Source: Blastococcus sp. TF02A-30 (GTDB lineage: Bacteria; Actinomycetota; Actinomycetes; Mycobacteriales; Geodermatophilaceae). From it: DNA of 64,000 bases. The DNA lies in assembly GCF_003319185.1 (NCBI RefSeq), contig NZ_QOHJ01000004.1, forward strand, positions 248,001-312,000, read 5' to 3'. The notes beneath the pieces are model-generated. The model was not told where the DNA came from. It did not search any database and saw only the letters and a program-made list of their open reading frames with translations. The position numbers were made by a program, and so were the translations under genes. The stretch's first letter is position 1; each line of letters starts with the position of its first letter. Shown in pieces: positions 34,092 through 42,381 of this stretch.

Positions 34092-36211
34092 CGGTTCGCC
34101 AGCGCGTCGGTGAGCAGCGCGACCAACGCCTCGAGCTGCACGTCGGAGGACGAGGAGACCTCCTCGTCCGAGCCGTCGAGGGCCCGGGCGGCCAGGCCGG
34201 CCTTGCTGTCGATCAGCTCGGCGATCCGCGCGTCGAGGGTCTGCGCGGCGATGATCCGCCACGCCGTCACCGGCTCGGTCTGCCCGATCCGGTGGCTGCG
34301 GTCGATCGCCTGCGTCTGCTCGGCGTCGGTCCAGCTCAGCTCGGCGAGCACGAGGTTCGAGGCGACCTGCAGGTTCAGCCCCACCCCGGCGGCGGTCAGC
34401 GAGCACACCGCGACCGCGACGTCGGGGTCGTTCACGAAGGCGTCGATGTTCTTCTGCCGCACCGACGGGGTCTGGTCGCCGCGGATGGAGGAGTAGCTCA
34501 CGCCCTGCCGGGACAGCGACTCCTCGGCGGCGTCCATGACGTCGACGTGCTTGGCGAAGAAGACCACCTTGCCGGCGCTGCGGGCCAGCTGGGCGGCGTA
34601 GTCCGCGGCCAGCCCGGCCTTCGCCGAGCCGATCCGCCGCATCATGCTGAAGACGTTCTCGCCGGACTCGCCGTTCTGCGCCTCCTTGAGCTCCGACCGG
34701 GCCACCCGGCGCACGAGCTCCATGTCGATCGCGTCGACGTCGAGGGTCGTCGCGCGGTTGGCCATCGCGGTGTCGTAGCGGGCCACGAGGCGGCGGGCCA
34801 GGTCCCGCTCGGCGGCGCGGATCGAGCGGCCGGCGGCGCCGTCGAGCTCGACGGGGATGTCGGCGATGCGGCGGGCGGGGATGTCGGAGGCGACGTCGAC
34901 CTTGCGCCGGCGGACGATGCCCTGGTCGATGACCGCCCGGCGGGCCGCGGCGTAGAAGCCGGGGTCGGCCGGGGTGAGGCCGGTGTCCTCGAGCGCGTCC
35001 AGGAGCTCGCCGAGCGGCTTGCTGTCGTCGATCCAGCCGAGGAACTGCCAGATCGCGAGGAAGTCCTCGATGTCGTTGATCAGCGGCGTGCCGGTGAGCG
35101 CCATGAGCAGCGGGCGGACGGTGCGCTCCCGGATGCGCTGGGAGAGCGCGAGCACGTGCTGCGACCGCTGCGAGGTCTTGTTCTTGATGAAGTGCGCCTC
35201 GTCGACGACCATCCCGCGGAAGCCGAAGTTCCCCAGCCAGCCGACGTGCCGGTCCAGCACCTCGTAGTTGACGACGACGACGTCGGCGAACCCGTCGACG
35301 GTCTCGCCGTCGCCCTGGACGACGGTGGCGGGACGGTTCGGCGTCCAGATGCCGGTCTCGCGCGCCCAGTTGGTCTTGACCACGTTCGGCACGACCACCA
35401 GCAGCGGGTAGGCGTCGGCCGCCTCCGCGGCGAGCAGCGCCTGCGCCGTCTTGCCCAGGCCCGGCTCGTCGGCCAGCAGGAAGGTGCGGTGCCCCTCGGC
35501 CGCCGCGGCGACGAGCTGCGCCTGGTGCGGCATCAGCTCGCGCTTGCCGAAGGCGCGCAGCGCAGAGGGCTCGGGCAGGCGCATGACCGCCGGCTCGCCG
35601 TCGCCGGCCCGCTCGAACGAGCGCAGCAGCGGGCCGAGCAGCTCCCAGCCGGCCAGCCGGCGCGGCCGCGAGGGACGCGGCGGGGCGGCCGAGAAGTCGG
35701 GTGCGAGGAAGGGGTTGGCCAGTTGCCGGGCGACGACCGACTGCGGGACGACCCGGTGCTCGGGCGCGGCGGGGGCGGCCACGGCCTCCGCCGGCGCCTC
35801 CTCCTCGGGCTCCGGCTCGACCCCGGCGTCGCGCAGCAGGTCGCGGGCGAGCGACCGGGCGGCCGGGGTGACGGCGGCGTCCTCGCTCAGCAGGGCGAGC
35901 AGCCCGGCGTCGCGGACGGCCGTCTTGGCGAGGATCGTGGCCACCCCGTCGAGCCGCTTCATCTGCTCGGCGCGGGCGGCGGCGGTCAGGCTCTCGTCGT
36001 CCCGGACGTGCGCGTGCTGCTCGCGCATGAGCAGCCCGATGGCCTGGAACTTGGTCCGCAGCGACGGGGTGACCCGTCCGCGCTGGACGGCCGCCTCGAC
36101 GTCGCGGACGGCCCGGGCGAGCGCGGCGATGACGTCGCCGTCGGCGACGGGGCGCTGCTGCCGCGGGGTGCTTCGGCGCGCGCCGTTGCGACGCTGGCCT
36201 GGTCGAGCCAC
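34088..36211 (-). CDS. SWI2/SNF2-family DEAD/DEAH-box ATPase
   Basis: A 707-residue SWI2/SNF2 ATPase that probably translocates on double-stranded DNA. The Walker A motif is in LADEPGLGKTAQALLAAE near residue 245, motif II VVDEAHFIKNKTSQRS near 335, and motif VI QAIDRSHRIGQTEPVTAWRI near 632. The N-terminal 180 residues (VARPGQRRNGARRSTPRQQ, then helical segments) have no recognised domain. The C-terminus is an acidic Ser-rich DGSDEEVSSSSD. The start is GTG 36211, with a GAGGAGGAGG site about 6 nt upstream. No methylase, nuclease or DISARM/Dnd-type partner is adjacent, so a role in DNA repair or transcription remains a guess. It is complete. Confidence 0.85.
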   Translation of the reverse strand: MARPGQRRNGARRSTPRQQRPVADGDVIAALARAVRDVEAAVQRGRVTPSLRTKFQAIGLLMREQHAHVRDDESLTAAARAEQMKRLDGVATILAKTAVRDAGLLALLSEDAAVTPAARSLARDLLRDAGVEPEPEEEAPAEAVAAPAAPEHRVVPQSVVARQLANPFLAPDFSAAPPRPSRPRRLAGWELLGPLLRSFERAGDGEPAVMRLPEPSALRAFGKRELMPHQAQLVAAAAEGHRTFLLADEPGLGKTAQALLAAEAADAYPLLVVVPNVVKTNWARETGIWTPNRPATVVQGDGETVDGFADVVVVNYEVLDRHVGWLGNFGFRGMVVDEAHFIKNKTSQRSQHVLALSQRIRERTVRPLLMALTGTPLINDIEDFLAIWQFLGWIDDSKPLGELLDALEDTGLTPADPGFYAAARRAVIDQGIVRRRKVDVASDIPARRIADIPVELDGAAGRSIRAAERDLARRLVARYDTAMANRATTLDVDAIDMELVRRVARSELKEAQNGESGENVFSMMRRIGSAKAGLAADYAAQLARSAGKVVFFAKHVDVMDAAEESLSRQGVSYSSIRGDQTPSVRQKNIDAFVNDPDVAVAVCSLTAAGVGLNLQVASNLVLAELSWTDAEQTQAIDRSHRIGQTEPVTAWRIIAAQTLDARIAELIDSKAGLAARALDGSDEEVSSSSDVQLEALVALLTDALANR

Positions 36212-36465
36212 GGGCCCTCCTCCTCTGCTCTGCTGCGCCGGGACGGCCGCAGCAGGATGCCGCGCACCCCGTGACCGAGCCCGGACCTCGCGAGCTGCTC
36301 GGGGAGCAGGCCCGGTCCGGCGCCCGGCTCGCGGATCTCCGGGAGATCGACGCGGCATGGCCGGCACGGCGCCCACGGACGGGAGAACCGGTCGTCGACG
36401 GCCCGGGCCGCGTTCGCACGGGGTGAACCACCGGCGGAGCGGACCGCTCGCCGGCGTGGTGCGAC

Positions 36466-37254
36466 TCAGATGCTAGCGCCTGGGGCCGCCGTCCCATTCC
36501 CCGCGCGCGATCCGCGCCGCACGACGTGCCACGCCACGGCGTACGCCAGCACGCCGACGGCCAGCGCCGTCCCGGCCTCGGTGACGAGCAGCCGGGTCAC
36601 GTGCTCGGCCAGCTCTGCGCTCGACGCGCCCTGCCCGCGCAGGTCCGCGCGAAGCCCGGGGAGGGCGGCGAGGGCCTGCCCGGCGCCCCACGCCGCGGTC
36701 GCGGCCCCCAGGGTCCCGACGACCGCCAGCCGCTGCGCGGGGGCCAAGGTCGCGCCGGCCGGCACCGGCCGCGGCTCGGTGCTCCGCCACCAGCGCAGCA
36801 CCCACGCCGAGATGACCGCTCCCCCGAGCAGACCGCCGGCCAGGTTCACACGGGCCGACCAGGCGGTACCGGCGACGTCGCCGAGCGCGTCCCAGGCCAG
36901 GTGGGTGGCCGCGCCCACCACCGCCGACAGGACTGTCCACCCCAGGAGGGCGGGGCCGAACGGTCTGGGGTCGGTGCGCAGCCGCGCGACGGCGGCCGGC
37001 GGGAGCAGCGCCACCAGCGGGCGGAAGAGGACGACCCGGAACACGGCGAGCAGCACCAGGGCGATCAGCGGGTCCAGCCACAGCAGGGACGACGCCTGGT
37101 GGGTGAGCGTGAGGTTGTAGTCGCCGCCCAGCCACCGCAGCGACACGTAGTACGGGAGGTCGGGCGCCATCGCCCCGATCACCAGCGCCGACGGGACCAG
37201 CGGCGTGCGGGCCAGCGGCAGCACGGCCGCCGGGTGGGTGAGGGTGAACGGCAC
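36466..37254 (-). CDS. DUF4184-family membrane protein
   Basis: A 262-residue integral membrane protein of the DUF4184 family. The family start MPFTLTHPAAVLPL (GTG initiator) and the early LVIGAMAPDLPYYV segment with HPAA and D-L-P are diagnostic. Later segments TLTHQASSLLWLDPLIALVLLAV and ATHLAWDALGD match, with the second histidine-rich element. About six helices are visible. Function unknown; the His/Asp pattern resembles the membrane-bound metal-dependent hydrolase (YdjM/LexA-regulated) group. It follows a 254-nt region with no gene I can support and precedes the HNH gene on the same strand. Confidence 0.85.
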   Translation of the reverse strand: MPFTLTHPAAVLPLARTPLVPSALVIGAMAPDLPYYVSLRWLGGDYNLTLTHQASSLLWLDPLIALVLLAVFRVVLFRPLVALLPPAAVARLRTDPRPFGPALLGWTVLSAVVGAATHLAWDALGDVAGTAWSARVNLAGGLLGGAVISAWVLRWWRSTEPRPVPAGATLAPAQRLAVVGTLGAATAAWGAGQALAALPGLRADLRGQGASSAELAEHVTRLLVTEAGTALAVGVLAYAVAWHVVRRGSRAGNGTAAPGASI

Positions 37255-37353
37255 CGCGCCACCCTAGGCAGCGAGCGCGCGGACACCCGATCAGCCGCGC
37301 GACCGCGGGCCGAGCAGGCTCGCGTGTGAGTCGCGCGCAACCCATCCGGAGCG

Positions 37354-38907
37354 TCAGAAGGGCGGCGGGTCGTCGTCCGGTCCGGTGCCCGGCGGTTCCG
37401 GTCCCGGACGCTGCAGGAGTTCCCCGATACCCGGCAGGTGCCGGGCTGGTGGCGGCGGCTCAGCGGGTGGCGGCGCGGGGGGTCGCAGGCCAGGTGGTCG
37501 GGTGGTGCGGGTGATGCCGGACGGGGTGGTGACGTGCAGGGTGCCGTCGGGGTCCATCGAGAAGTGCCAGCCGGGGGCGAAGGTCTTGAGCCGGTGGTGG
37601 GAGCGGCACAGGCAGCACAGGTTGCTGCAGACCGTCTCGCCGTCGCAGCCGTGCGGGCGGACGTGGTCCAGGTCGGTCCAGCCGACGCGCTGGGCGCAGC
37701 CGGGCATCCGGCAGGTGCGGTCCCGTGTCTTCGTGAACCGCTGCTGGCGGCCGGTCGGGGTGTAGGCGCCGGTCGCCGGCGGTGGCCCGAGCACCGGGCA
37801 GCCACAGTCCTGGCCGGGGTGCCCGGCTTCGGGGTGCTGGGCACATCCCCTCTTGGCCAGGCGGAGGAGTTCGGCGACGGTGGTGGTGGCCAGCAGCCGC
37901 CCGTCGGCGTCGGTGAGCGCGAACGTCAGCCCACCGGCCGGCGGGTTCTGCAGGCCCAGGGCGCCGATCCGGGCGAGTAGCTCGCGGACGTGCGCGGCGG
38001 TGATCACCAGCCCGTCCACCACGCCCGCTGCGGTGCCGGCGCCGGTGAGCGAGTCGAGCGTGGCCGTGATGGTCAGGTGCGCGGTCACCGGCGGCTGCCC
38101 GGCCCCGCCGGGGCGGCGCAACAGCAGCGAGAACAGCTCGGTGCGCAGCGCGGCGATGGGCCGGTCGTCCCCGTCGGCCTTGGCCATCTTCGCCAGCGCG
38201 TCGATCACCGCCCAGGCCTCGGCGGCCTCGTCGGCGGGCAGGTCCGCGCCCAGGGTCGCCATCCCGTCGGCGCCGGGCTGCAGGAACACGTCGGCGGTCT
38301 TGCGCGCCCGCTTGCGCCGCTCCTCAGCGGCCGTGGCGTCGAGGGTGAGCAGCAGCTCCAGCGCCCGCGCCCGTAGGCGGCCCACCGACAGGTCCACCGC
38401 CTCGGGCAGCAGCGCCGCCTCCACCGCCCGCGCCAGCTCGGTGGTGGTGCCGCCCAGCACCTCGGCCAGCGCCGCGGCGCGGGCCACGTCCAGCTCCCCG
38501 GCCGCCAGCCCGGCGAACGTGGCCGGCAGCCGATCCCGCCACACCCGCGCCCGCGAGAACAGGTGATCAGCCGTTCCGCGGCCGCGGTTGAGCACCAGCG
38601 CCAGCTCCCCGGCGAAGAACTCGCTCACCCCGGCCACGCCGCCGTCCGCGCCCCACCCGGCCGACCCGGCACCCGGCTCACCCGGGCGCGGATCGGAGAC
38701 GTCCGGGGTCAGCTCGGCCATCCGCAGCACCAGCTCGGCCTCGTAGGCGGCATCCACCGCCTTCCGCCGCTGCAGCCGCACCAGCTCCGCGGCCGCCTGC
38801 TCCTTCGAAAGCAGCCCCACCGGCAGCACCGCAGGGGCCACCGGCTGGTCCAGCGACCAGTCGATCAGCACACCCTCGACGAGCGAGGAACCGGCGATCC
38901 GAGCCAC
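37354..38907 (-). CDS. DUF222 / HNH endonuclease-domain protein
   Basis: A 517-residue actinobacterial 13E12-type protein. The DUF222 domain covers about 30-320 (ELVRLQRRKAVDAAYEAELVLRMAEL, RGTADHLFSRARVWRDRLPATFAGLAAGELDVARAAALAEVL). The HNH part lies near 395-440 with CRMPGCAQRVGWTDLDHVRPHGCDGETVCSNLCCLCRSHHRLK, which has both zinc Cys pairs, the catalytic D-H and final H. The Pro-rich tail ends the protein. These proteins occur in many copies in Geodermatophilaceae and mycobacteria; their substrate is unknown. Start GTG 38907 precedes ARIAGSSLVEG. Its upstream promoter region is shared with the MFS gene. Confidence 0.88.
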   Translation of the reverse strand: MARIAGSSLVEGVLIDWSLDQPVAPAVLPVGLLSKEQAAAELVRLQRRKAVDAAYEAELVLRMAELTPDVSDPRPGEPGAGSAGWGADGGVAGVSEFFAGELALVLNRGRGTADHLFSRARVWRDRLPATFAGLAAGELDVARAAALAEVLGGTTTELARAVEAALLPEAVDLSVGRLRARALELLLTLDATAAEERRKRARKTADVFLQPGADGMATLGADLPADEAAEAWAVIDALAKMAKADGDDRPIAALRTELFSLLLRRPGGAGQPPVTAHLTITATLDSLTGAGTAAGVVDGLVITAAHVRELLARIGALGLQNPPAGGLTFALTDADGRLLATTTVAELLRLAKRGCAQHPEAGHPGQDCGCPVLGPPPATGAYTPTGRQQRFTKTRDRTCRMPGCAQRVGWTDLDHVRPHGCDGETVCSNLCCLCRSHHRLKTFAPGWHFSMDPDGTLHVTTPSGITRTTRPPGLRPPAPPPAEPPPPARHLPGIGELLQRPGPEPPGTGPDDDPPPF

Positions 38908-38990
38908 ACCTGCACGCTAGGAAAGGGGTACGACAGTTTCCGCAGGTCCGGTGGGTGGGCCCGGACCGCCGCCTGCCAGGATCGGACGTC

Positions 38991-40196
38991 GTGCGGACAG
39001 GACGGCGGAGCGAGCTCCCGCGCGAGGTCGGCGTGCTCGCCGTCATCGCCTTCGTGGTGGCCCTCGGCTTCGGCATCGTCGCGCCGGCCATCCCGCTGTT
39101 CGCCCGCGACTTCGGCGTCGGCCGGACGGCGGTCGGCCTGGCCGTGAGCGCCTTCGCGTTCTTCCGCTTCGTCTCCGCGTTCGGCGGTGGCGCTCTGATC
39201 GAGCGGTTCGGCGAGCGGCTGGTGCTCGCCGCCGGGCTGGGGATCGTCGCCGTCACCACCGGGCTGGCCGGGCTGGCCGGGTCGTTCCCGGTCTTCCTCG
39301 CCCTGCGGGCCGCCGGCGGCGTCGGCAGCGCGATGTTCACCGTCTCCGCGCTGTCACTGCTGCTGCGGGTCGCCCCGCCGACGCACCGCGGCCGGGCCGC
39401 GGCGACCTGGCAGGGCGGCTTCATCCTCGGGGGCATCGCCGGGCCGGCGGCCGGCGGGCTGCTGGCCGAGCTCTCGCCGCGGCTGCCGTTCTTCCTCTAC
39501 GCGGGCTTCCTGATCGTCGCCGGGGCGGTCGGGCTGGCGCTGCTCCGGACCGCGCCGGCCGGACCGGCCGGACCGCACGCCGCCGGCCCCGACCTCGAGC
39601 AGGGCCCGGTGCCGCTGGGCGCCGCGCTGCGCACCCGCGCCTACATCGCGGCGCTGGTCGCCAACCTCGGCGTCGGCTGGGTGCTGTTCGGCGTCCGCAA
39701 CTCCCTGGTCCCGCTGTACGTGACCGAGGAGCTGGGGCGCACGGTGGCCTGGGCCGGCGCCGGGCTGCTCGCCGGTTCCCTCGCCCAGGCGCTGGGGCTG
39801 CTCCGGTCCGGCCGGCTGGTCGACCAGTGGGGCCGCCGGCCGTCGCTGGTGCTCGGCTCCGCCCTGGCGACGGCGTCGCTGCTCGTCCTGGTGCTCCCGC
39901 CCCAGCTCACCCTCTTCCTGCTCTCCATGGCGACGTTCGGCCTCGCGGCCTCCTTCCTGGCCAGCGCCCCGGCCGCGCTGGTCGCCGACATCAGCCCGGC
40001 GCGCGGCGGCCGGGTCGTGGCGGTGTTCCAGATGTCCGCCGACCTCGGCGCCATCGCCGGCCCGCTGGTGGCCGGCTGGCTGACCGACGTCGCGTCGTTC
40101 CAGTGGGCGTTCGCGGCGTCGGCGGCGGTGCTGGCCGCCGGCCTGCTCGCCTCGCTGTCCCTGCCCCGGGAGAAGCGCCCCACCGCGAACCTGTGA
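38991..40196 (+). CDS. MFS transporter (drug efflux-like)
   Basis: A 401-residue, 12-helix major facilitator. The motif A region is FFRFVSAFGGGALIERFGERLVLAAGL (helices 2-3), and the second half has LLRSGRLVDQWGRRPSLVLGSAL at the pseudo-repeat position. The first helix starts VGVLAVIAFVVALGFGIVAPAIPLFARDFGV. This pattern fits the drug:H+ antiporter-1 group. GTG 38991 starts the protein, with AGGA about 10 nt upstream. It is divergent from the DUF222-HNH gene. The substrate is unknown. Confidence 0.88.
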   Translation: MRTGRRSELPREVGVLAVIAFVVALGFGIVAPAIPLFARDFGVGRTAVGLAVSAFAFFRFVSAFGGGALIERFGERLVLAAGLGIVAVTTGLAGLAGSFPVFLALRAAGGVGSAMFTVSALSLLLRVAPPTHRGRAAATWQGGFILGGIAGPAAGGLLAELSPRLPFFLYAGFLIVAGAVGLALLRTAPAGPAGPHAAGPDLEQGPVPLGAALRTRAYIAALVANLGVGWVLFGVRNSLVPLYVTEELGRTVAWAGAGLLAGSLAQALGLLRSGRLVDQWGRRPSLVLGSALATASLLVLVLPPQLTLFLLSMATFGLAASFLASAPAALVADISPARGGRVVAVFQMSADLGAIAGPLVAGWLTDVASFQWAFAASAAVLAAGLLASLSLPREKRPTANL

Positions 40197-40254
40197 CGCC
40201 CGGCCCGGCGAGCGGCGCCTCGCGGGCACCCGCGGACCCTCGGCATCAGGAGTG

Positions 40255-41193
40255 TCAGCTCCTCGCGGGCGCCACGGTCCGGATCGGCAGCTTCGGACGC
40301 GGAGTGGTGCTCGGAGCCACGACCGACGACACGTCGACACCGATGGCCCACTGCCGCCAGACCTCCGGGCCTCCGAGCTGCTGGATGTGCACGTCACGCA
40401 TGTCCTCCGCCCCGCTCCAGCCCTCTTCTCCGAACACGTGCGGGAAGGAGATCTTGCTCCCCGACCACGAGTTCTGGCTCCGGGCGATGCGGTCGCGCCG
40501 CGAGGGCTCCGCGTGCTCGATCTCCCAGAGGAAGTACGCACGGATGGCCTGACGCACGTCCTCCGCGGTGGCCAGACGGACGCTCGTCTGCAGCGTGCCG
40601 CTCCGGTCGACGTGGAACCGGACCCACGCGACCAGATCCGGGGCCCACTCCTGCCACACGTCGTCGCGCGTCAGGACTTCGTCCCGGGACAAGGGACCCA
40701 GGTCGGACCTGAGGTAGAGGTTGTACGGCAGCGCGTCGTACTCGGCCCGGTCGACCCAGGCGAATCGCGCCTTCACCTGGCAGGTCAGGTATGCCTTCGC
40801 CTCCTGGCCGGCGAGCGCGCGCAGGCGGCGTGCTGCCGGGCCCTCGCCCTCTGCTGGTTCGACCGCCGTCCACCGCCCCGTCCGGTACTTCTCCTGGTCC
40901 ACGTACAGATCGACCTTGTCGTGTGCCCGCCCGGGCAGATCCAGCGCCTCCCGCCGCTCCGCACGTGCCGGCGCATCCATCATCGACGTCTTGAACTGCG
41001 TCGCCTGGGCCCAGATCTCCTCCCACGCCGTGATCCCTGCCGGGACGAAGAGCGCACCGACGAGGGACTCCGCATATCCCCCGACTATGGATGCGTTCGA
41101 CGACAACGCCACGGGCGAGTCGCCGTCGGGGTGGAAGTAGCGGACGACGGCGGCGTACCGCTCGAGCGCCTCCTCGGGCGAGATGAGCTGCAT
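40255..41193 (-). CDS. Unrecognised soluble protein, possible recent arrival
   Basis: A 312-residue protein I cannot assign. It is mixed alpha/beta with many aromatic and charged residues and no hydrophobic helix: MQLISPEEALERYAAVVRYFH at the start, AQATQFKTSMMDAPARAERREALDL in the middle and REGERAR-like charges later (VWQEWAPDLVAWVRFHVD). ATG 41193 has no good ribosome binding site; a longer open frame continues upstream through a tRNA-like fragment. Its G+C, estimated by eye at about 70%, is slightly lower than its neighbours, and the codons CGA, GGA and TCC are more frequent. Together these hint at horizontal arrival. It converges with the MFS gene. No partner is evident. Confidence 0.5.
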   Translation of the reverse strand: MQLISPEEALERYAAVVRYFHPDGDSPVALSSNASIVGGYAESLVGALFVPAGITAWEEIWAQATQFKTSMMDAPARAERREALDLPGRAHDKVDLYVDQEKYRTGRWTAVEPAEGEGPAARRLRALAGQEAKAYLTCQVKARFAWVDRAEYDALPYNLYLRSDLGPLSRDEVLTRDDVWQEWAPDLVAWVRFHVDRSGTLQTSVRLATAEDVRQAIRAYFLWEIEHAEPSRRDRIARSQNSWSGSKISFPHVFGEEGWSGAEDMRDVHIQQLGGPEVWRQWAIGVDVSSVVAPSTTPRPKLPIRTVAPARS

Positions 41194-41212
41194 GGTGGCA
41201 CCGTTCCGTGTT

Positions 41213-41239
41213 CGTGGGTTCGACTCCCACCCTTCGGCA
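41213..41239 (+). repeat. tRNA-like 3' fragment (T-arm plus acceptor end), possible attachment-site scar
   Basis: GTGGG-TTCGACT-CCCAC (41214-41230) is a perfect T-arm with a canonical 7-nt T-loop, followed by CCTTCGG-CA like an acceptor 3' strand. No matching 5' acceptor strand (CCGAAGG), D-arm or anticodon arm exists in the preceding 80 bases, so it is a fragment. Such fragments mark integration sites at tRNA 3' ends. Confidence 0.5.
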
Positions 41240-41393
41240 GCGCCGCTGCAAAGCCTGAGCGGATGAGCGGTTCCCGGCCCCCTCGGATGACCTGGCGTCG
41301 ACGTCGCACCCGGCTCGAGCGAGGTGCGCACCTGGACGTGTCGTCCGTGCGGGCAAGGGTTGTCAGACGTCGCGGAGTAGCGTCCTGCCCGAC

Positions 41394-41412
41394 CAAGGGT
41401 TGCCTAACCTCC
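41394..41412 (+). promoter_or_regulatory. Candidate IdeR/DtxR iron box
   Basis: Nineteen bases matching the iron-box consensus in 13 positions, best in the right half (GCCTAACCT). It lies 22 nt upstream of the siderophore-interacting protein gene. The left half is weak. Confidence 0.4.
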
Positions 41413-41434
41413 GGCGCCCGGGACGGGAGCAGCG

Positions 41435-42301
41435 ATGAGCGAGCCACGACGGAACGGCGACGGGCGACCGCCGCGCAAGCGCACCGCCCGCGTCGGCGAG
41501 GTGCTGCGCACCAGCCGGATCACGCCGCACATGATCCGCGTGGTGCTGGGCGGCGACGGCCTCGCCGGGTTCCCCGAGGGCGAGCTGACCGACCGCTACG
41601 TCAAGCTCATGTTCCCGCCGCCGAACGCCTCCTACGGCGTCCCTTACGACGTCGAGCAGGTCCGCGCGGAGCTGCCGGCCGAGCAGTGGCCGGTCACCCG
41701 GACCTACACCGTGCGCGCCTGGGACCCCGCCGCCGGCGAGCTGACCATCGACTTCGTGCACCACGGCGACCAGGGGCTCGCCGGGCCGTGGGCCGCCGCC
41801 GCCCGCCCCGGCGACCGCATCCAGCTCATGGGCCCCGGCGGTGCGTACTCGCCGCGCCCGGACGCCGACTGGCACCTGCTGGCCGGTGACGAGGCCGCCC
41901 TGCCGGCGATCGCCGCGTCGCTCGAGGGCCTCCCGGCCGGCGCCCGTGCGCTGGTGTTCGTCGAGGTGGCCGGCCCCGAGGAGGAGCAGTCCGACGTCGT
42001 CGCGGCGCCCGGCGTCGACCTGCGCTGGCTGCACCGCGGCGCGGCCGCCCCCGGTGAGGTGCTGGTGGAGGCCGTCCGGGCCACCCCGCTGCCCGAGGGG
42101 CGGGGTCACGTCTTCGTCCACGGCGAGGCGTACGCCGTCCGCGAGCTGCGTCGCCACCTCCGCGCCGAGCGCGGCCTCGACCCGCAGTGGACGTCGATCT
42201 CCGGTTACTGGCGTCGCGGTGACACCGAGGACCGCTGGCAGGCCACCAAGCAGGAGTGGAACGCCGCGATCGAGGCCGAGGACGCCGTCCCGTCCGCCTG
42301 A
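41435..42301 (+). CDS. Siderophore-interacting protein (FAD-dependent ferric-siderophore reductase)
   Basis: A 288-residue SIP-family flavoreductase that releases iron from ferric siderophores. The N-terminal FAD-binding barrel contains RTYTVRAWDPAAGELTIDFVHHGDQGLAGPWAA; the R-x-Y-T motif binds FAD. The C-terminal NAD(P)H domain holds WHLLAGDEAALPAIAASLEGLP and the end HGEAYAVRELRRHLRAERGLDPQWTSISGYWRRGDTEDRW. Length is typical. ATG 41435 follows GGGAGC. A possible IdeR box upstream suggests induction under iron limitation. No siderophore transporter or biosynthesis gene is adjacent in the window. Confidence 0.92.
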   Translation: MSEPRRNGDGRPPRKRTARVGEVLRTSRITPHMIRVVLGGDGLAGFPEGELTDRYVKLMFPPPNASYGVPYDVEQVRAELPAEQWPVTRTYTVRAWDPAAGELTIDFVHHGDQGLAGPWAAAARPGDRIQLMGPGGAYSPRPDADWHLLAGDEAALPAIAASLEGLPAGARALVFVEVAGPEEEQSDVVAAPGVDLRWLHRGAAAPGEVLVEAVRATPLPEGRGHVFVHGEAYAVRELRRHLRAERGLDPQWTSISGYWRRGDTEDRWQATKQEWNAAIEAEDAVPSA

Positions 42302-42320
42302 CGTGGGTGTGACCGAGCTC

Positions 42321-42359
42321 ACCGACCACTTCGGTCGGTAGTCCGACCGGATCGGTCGG
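42321..42359 (+). promoter_or_regulatory. Tandem TetR operators upstream of the TetR-MMPL operon
   Basis: Two inverted repeats with the same architecture: ACCGACC-N5-GGTCGGT (42321-42339) and CCGACC-N5-GGTCGG (42343-42359), with centres 21 bp apart (two helical turns). They end 22 nt before the TetR ATG, so autorepression and control of the downstream MMPL gene are likely. Confidence 0.7.
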
Positions 42360-42381
42360 GAGGCGTCGTACCCTCGGCGGC

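Noticed and set aside
34088-36211. A DISARM, Dnd or restriction-type defence system around the SNF2 ATPase
   Set aside because: Neighbours are an LLM oxidoreductase and DUF4184. No methylase, nuclease or partner gene is present.
36271-36426. A 51-codon plus-strand ORF in the 254-nt gap between the SNF2 and DUF4184 genes
   Set aside because: No ribosome binding site at a usable distance, Arg/Pro-rich composition, no family resemblance. The gap is otherwise without features I can support.
32070-36497. A very long open frame on the minus strand through the SRPBCC, TetR, LLM and SNF2 region
   Set aside because: It is Arg/Pro/Gly-rich noise from high-GC antisense reading. The SNF2, LLM, SRPBCC and TetR frames have clear domains.
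41150-41240. A complete tRNA gene ending at the T-arm near 41239
   Set aside because: No acceptor 5' strand, D-arm or anticodon arm is present upstream, so only a 3' fragment is supported.
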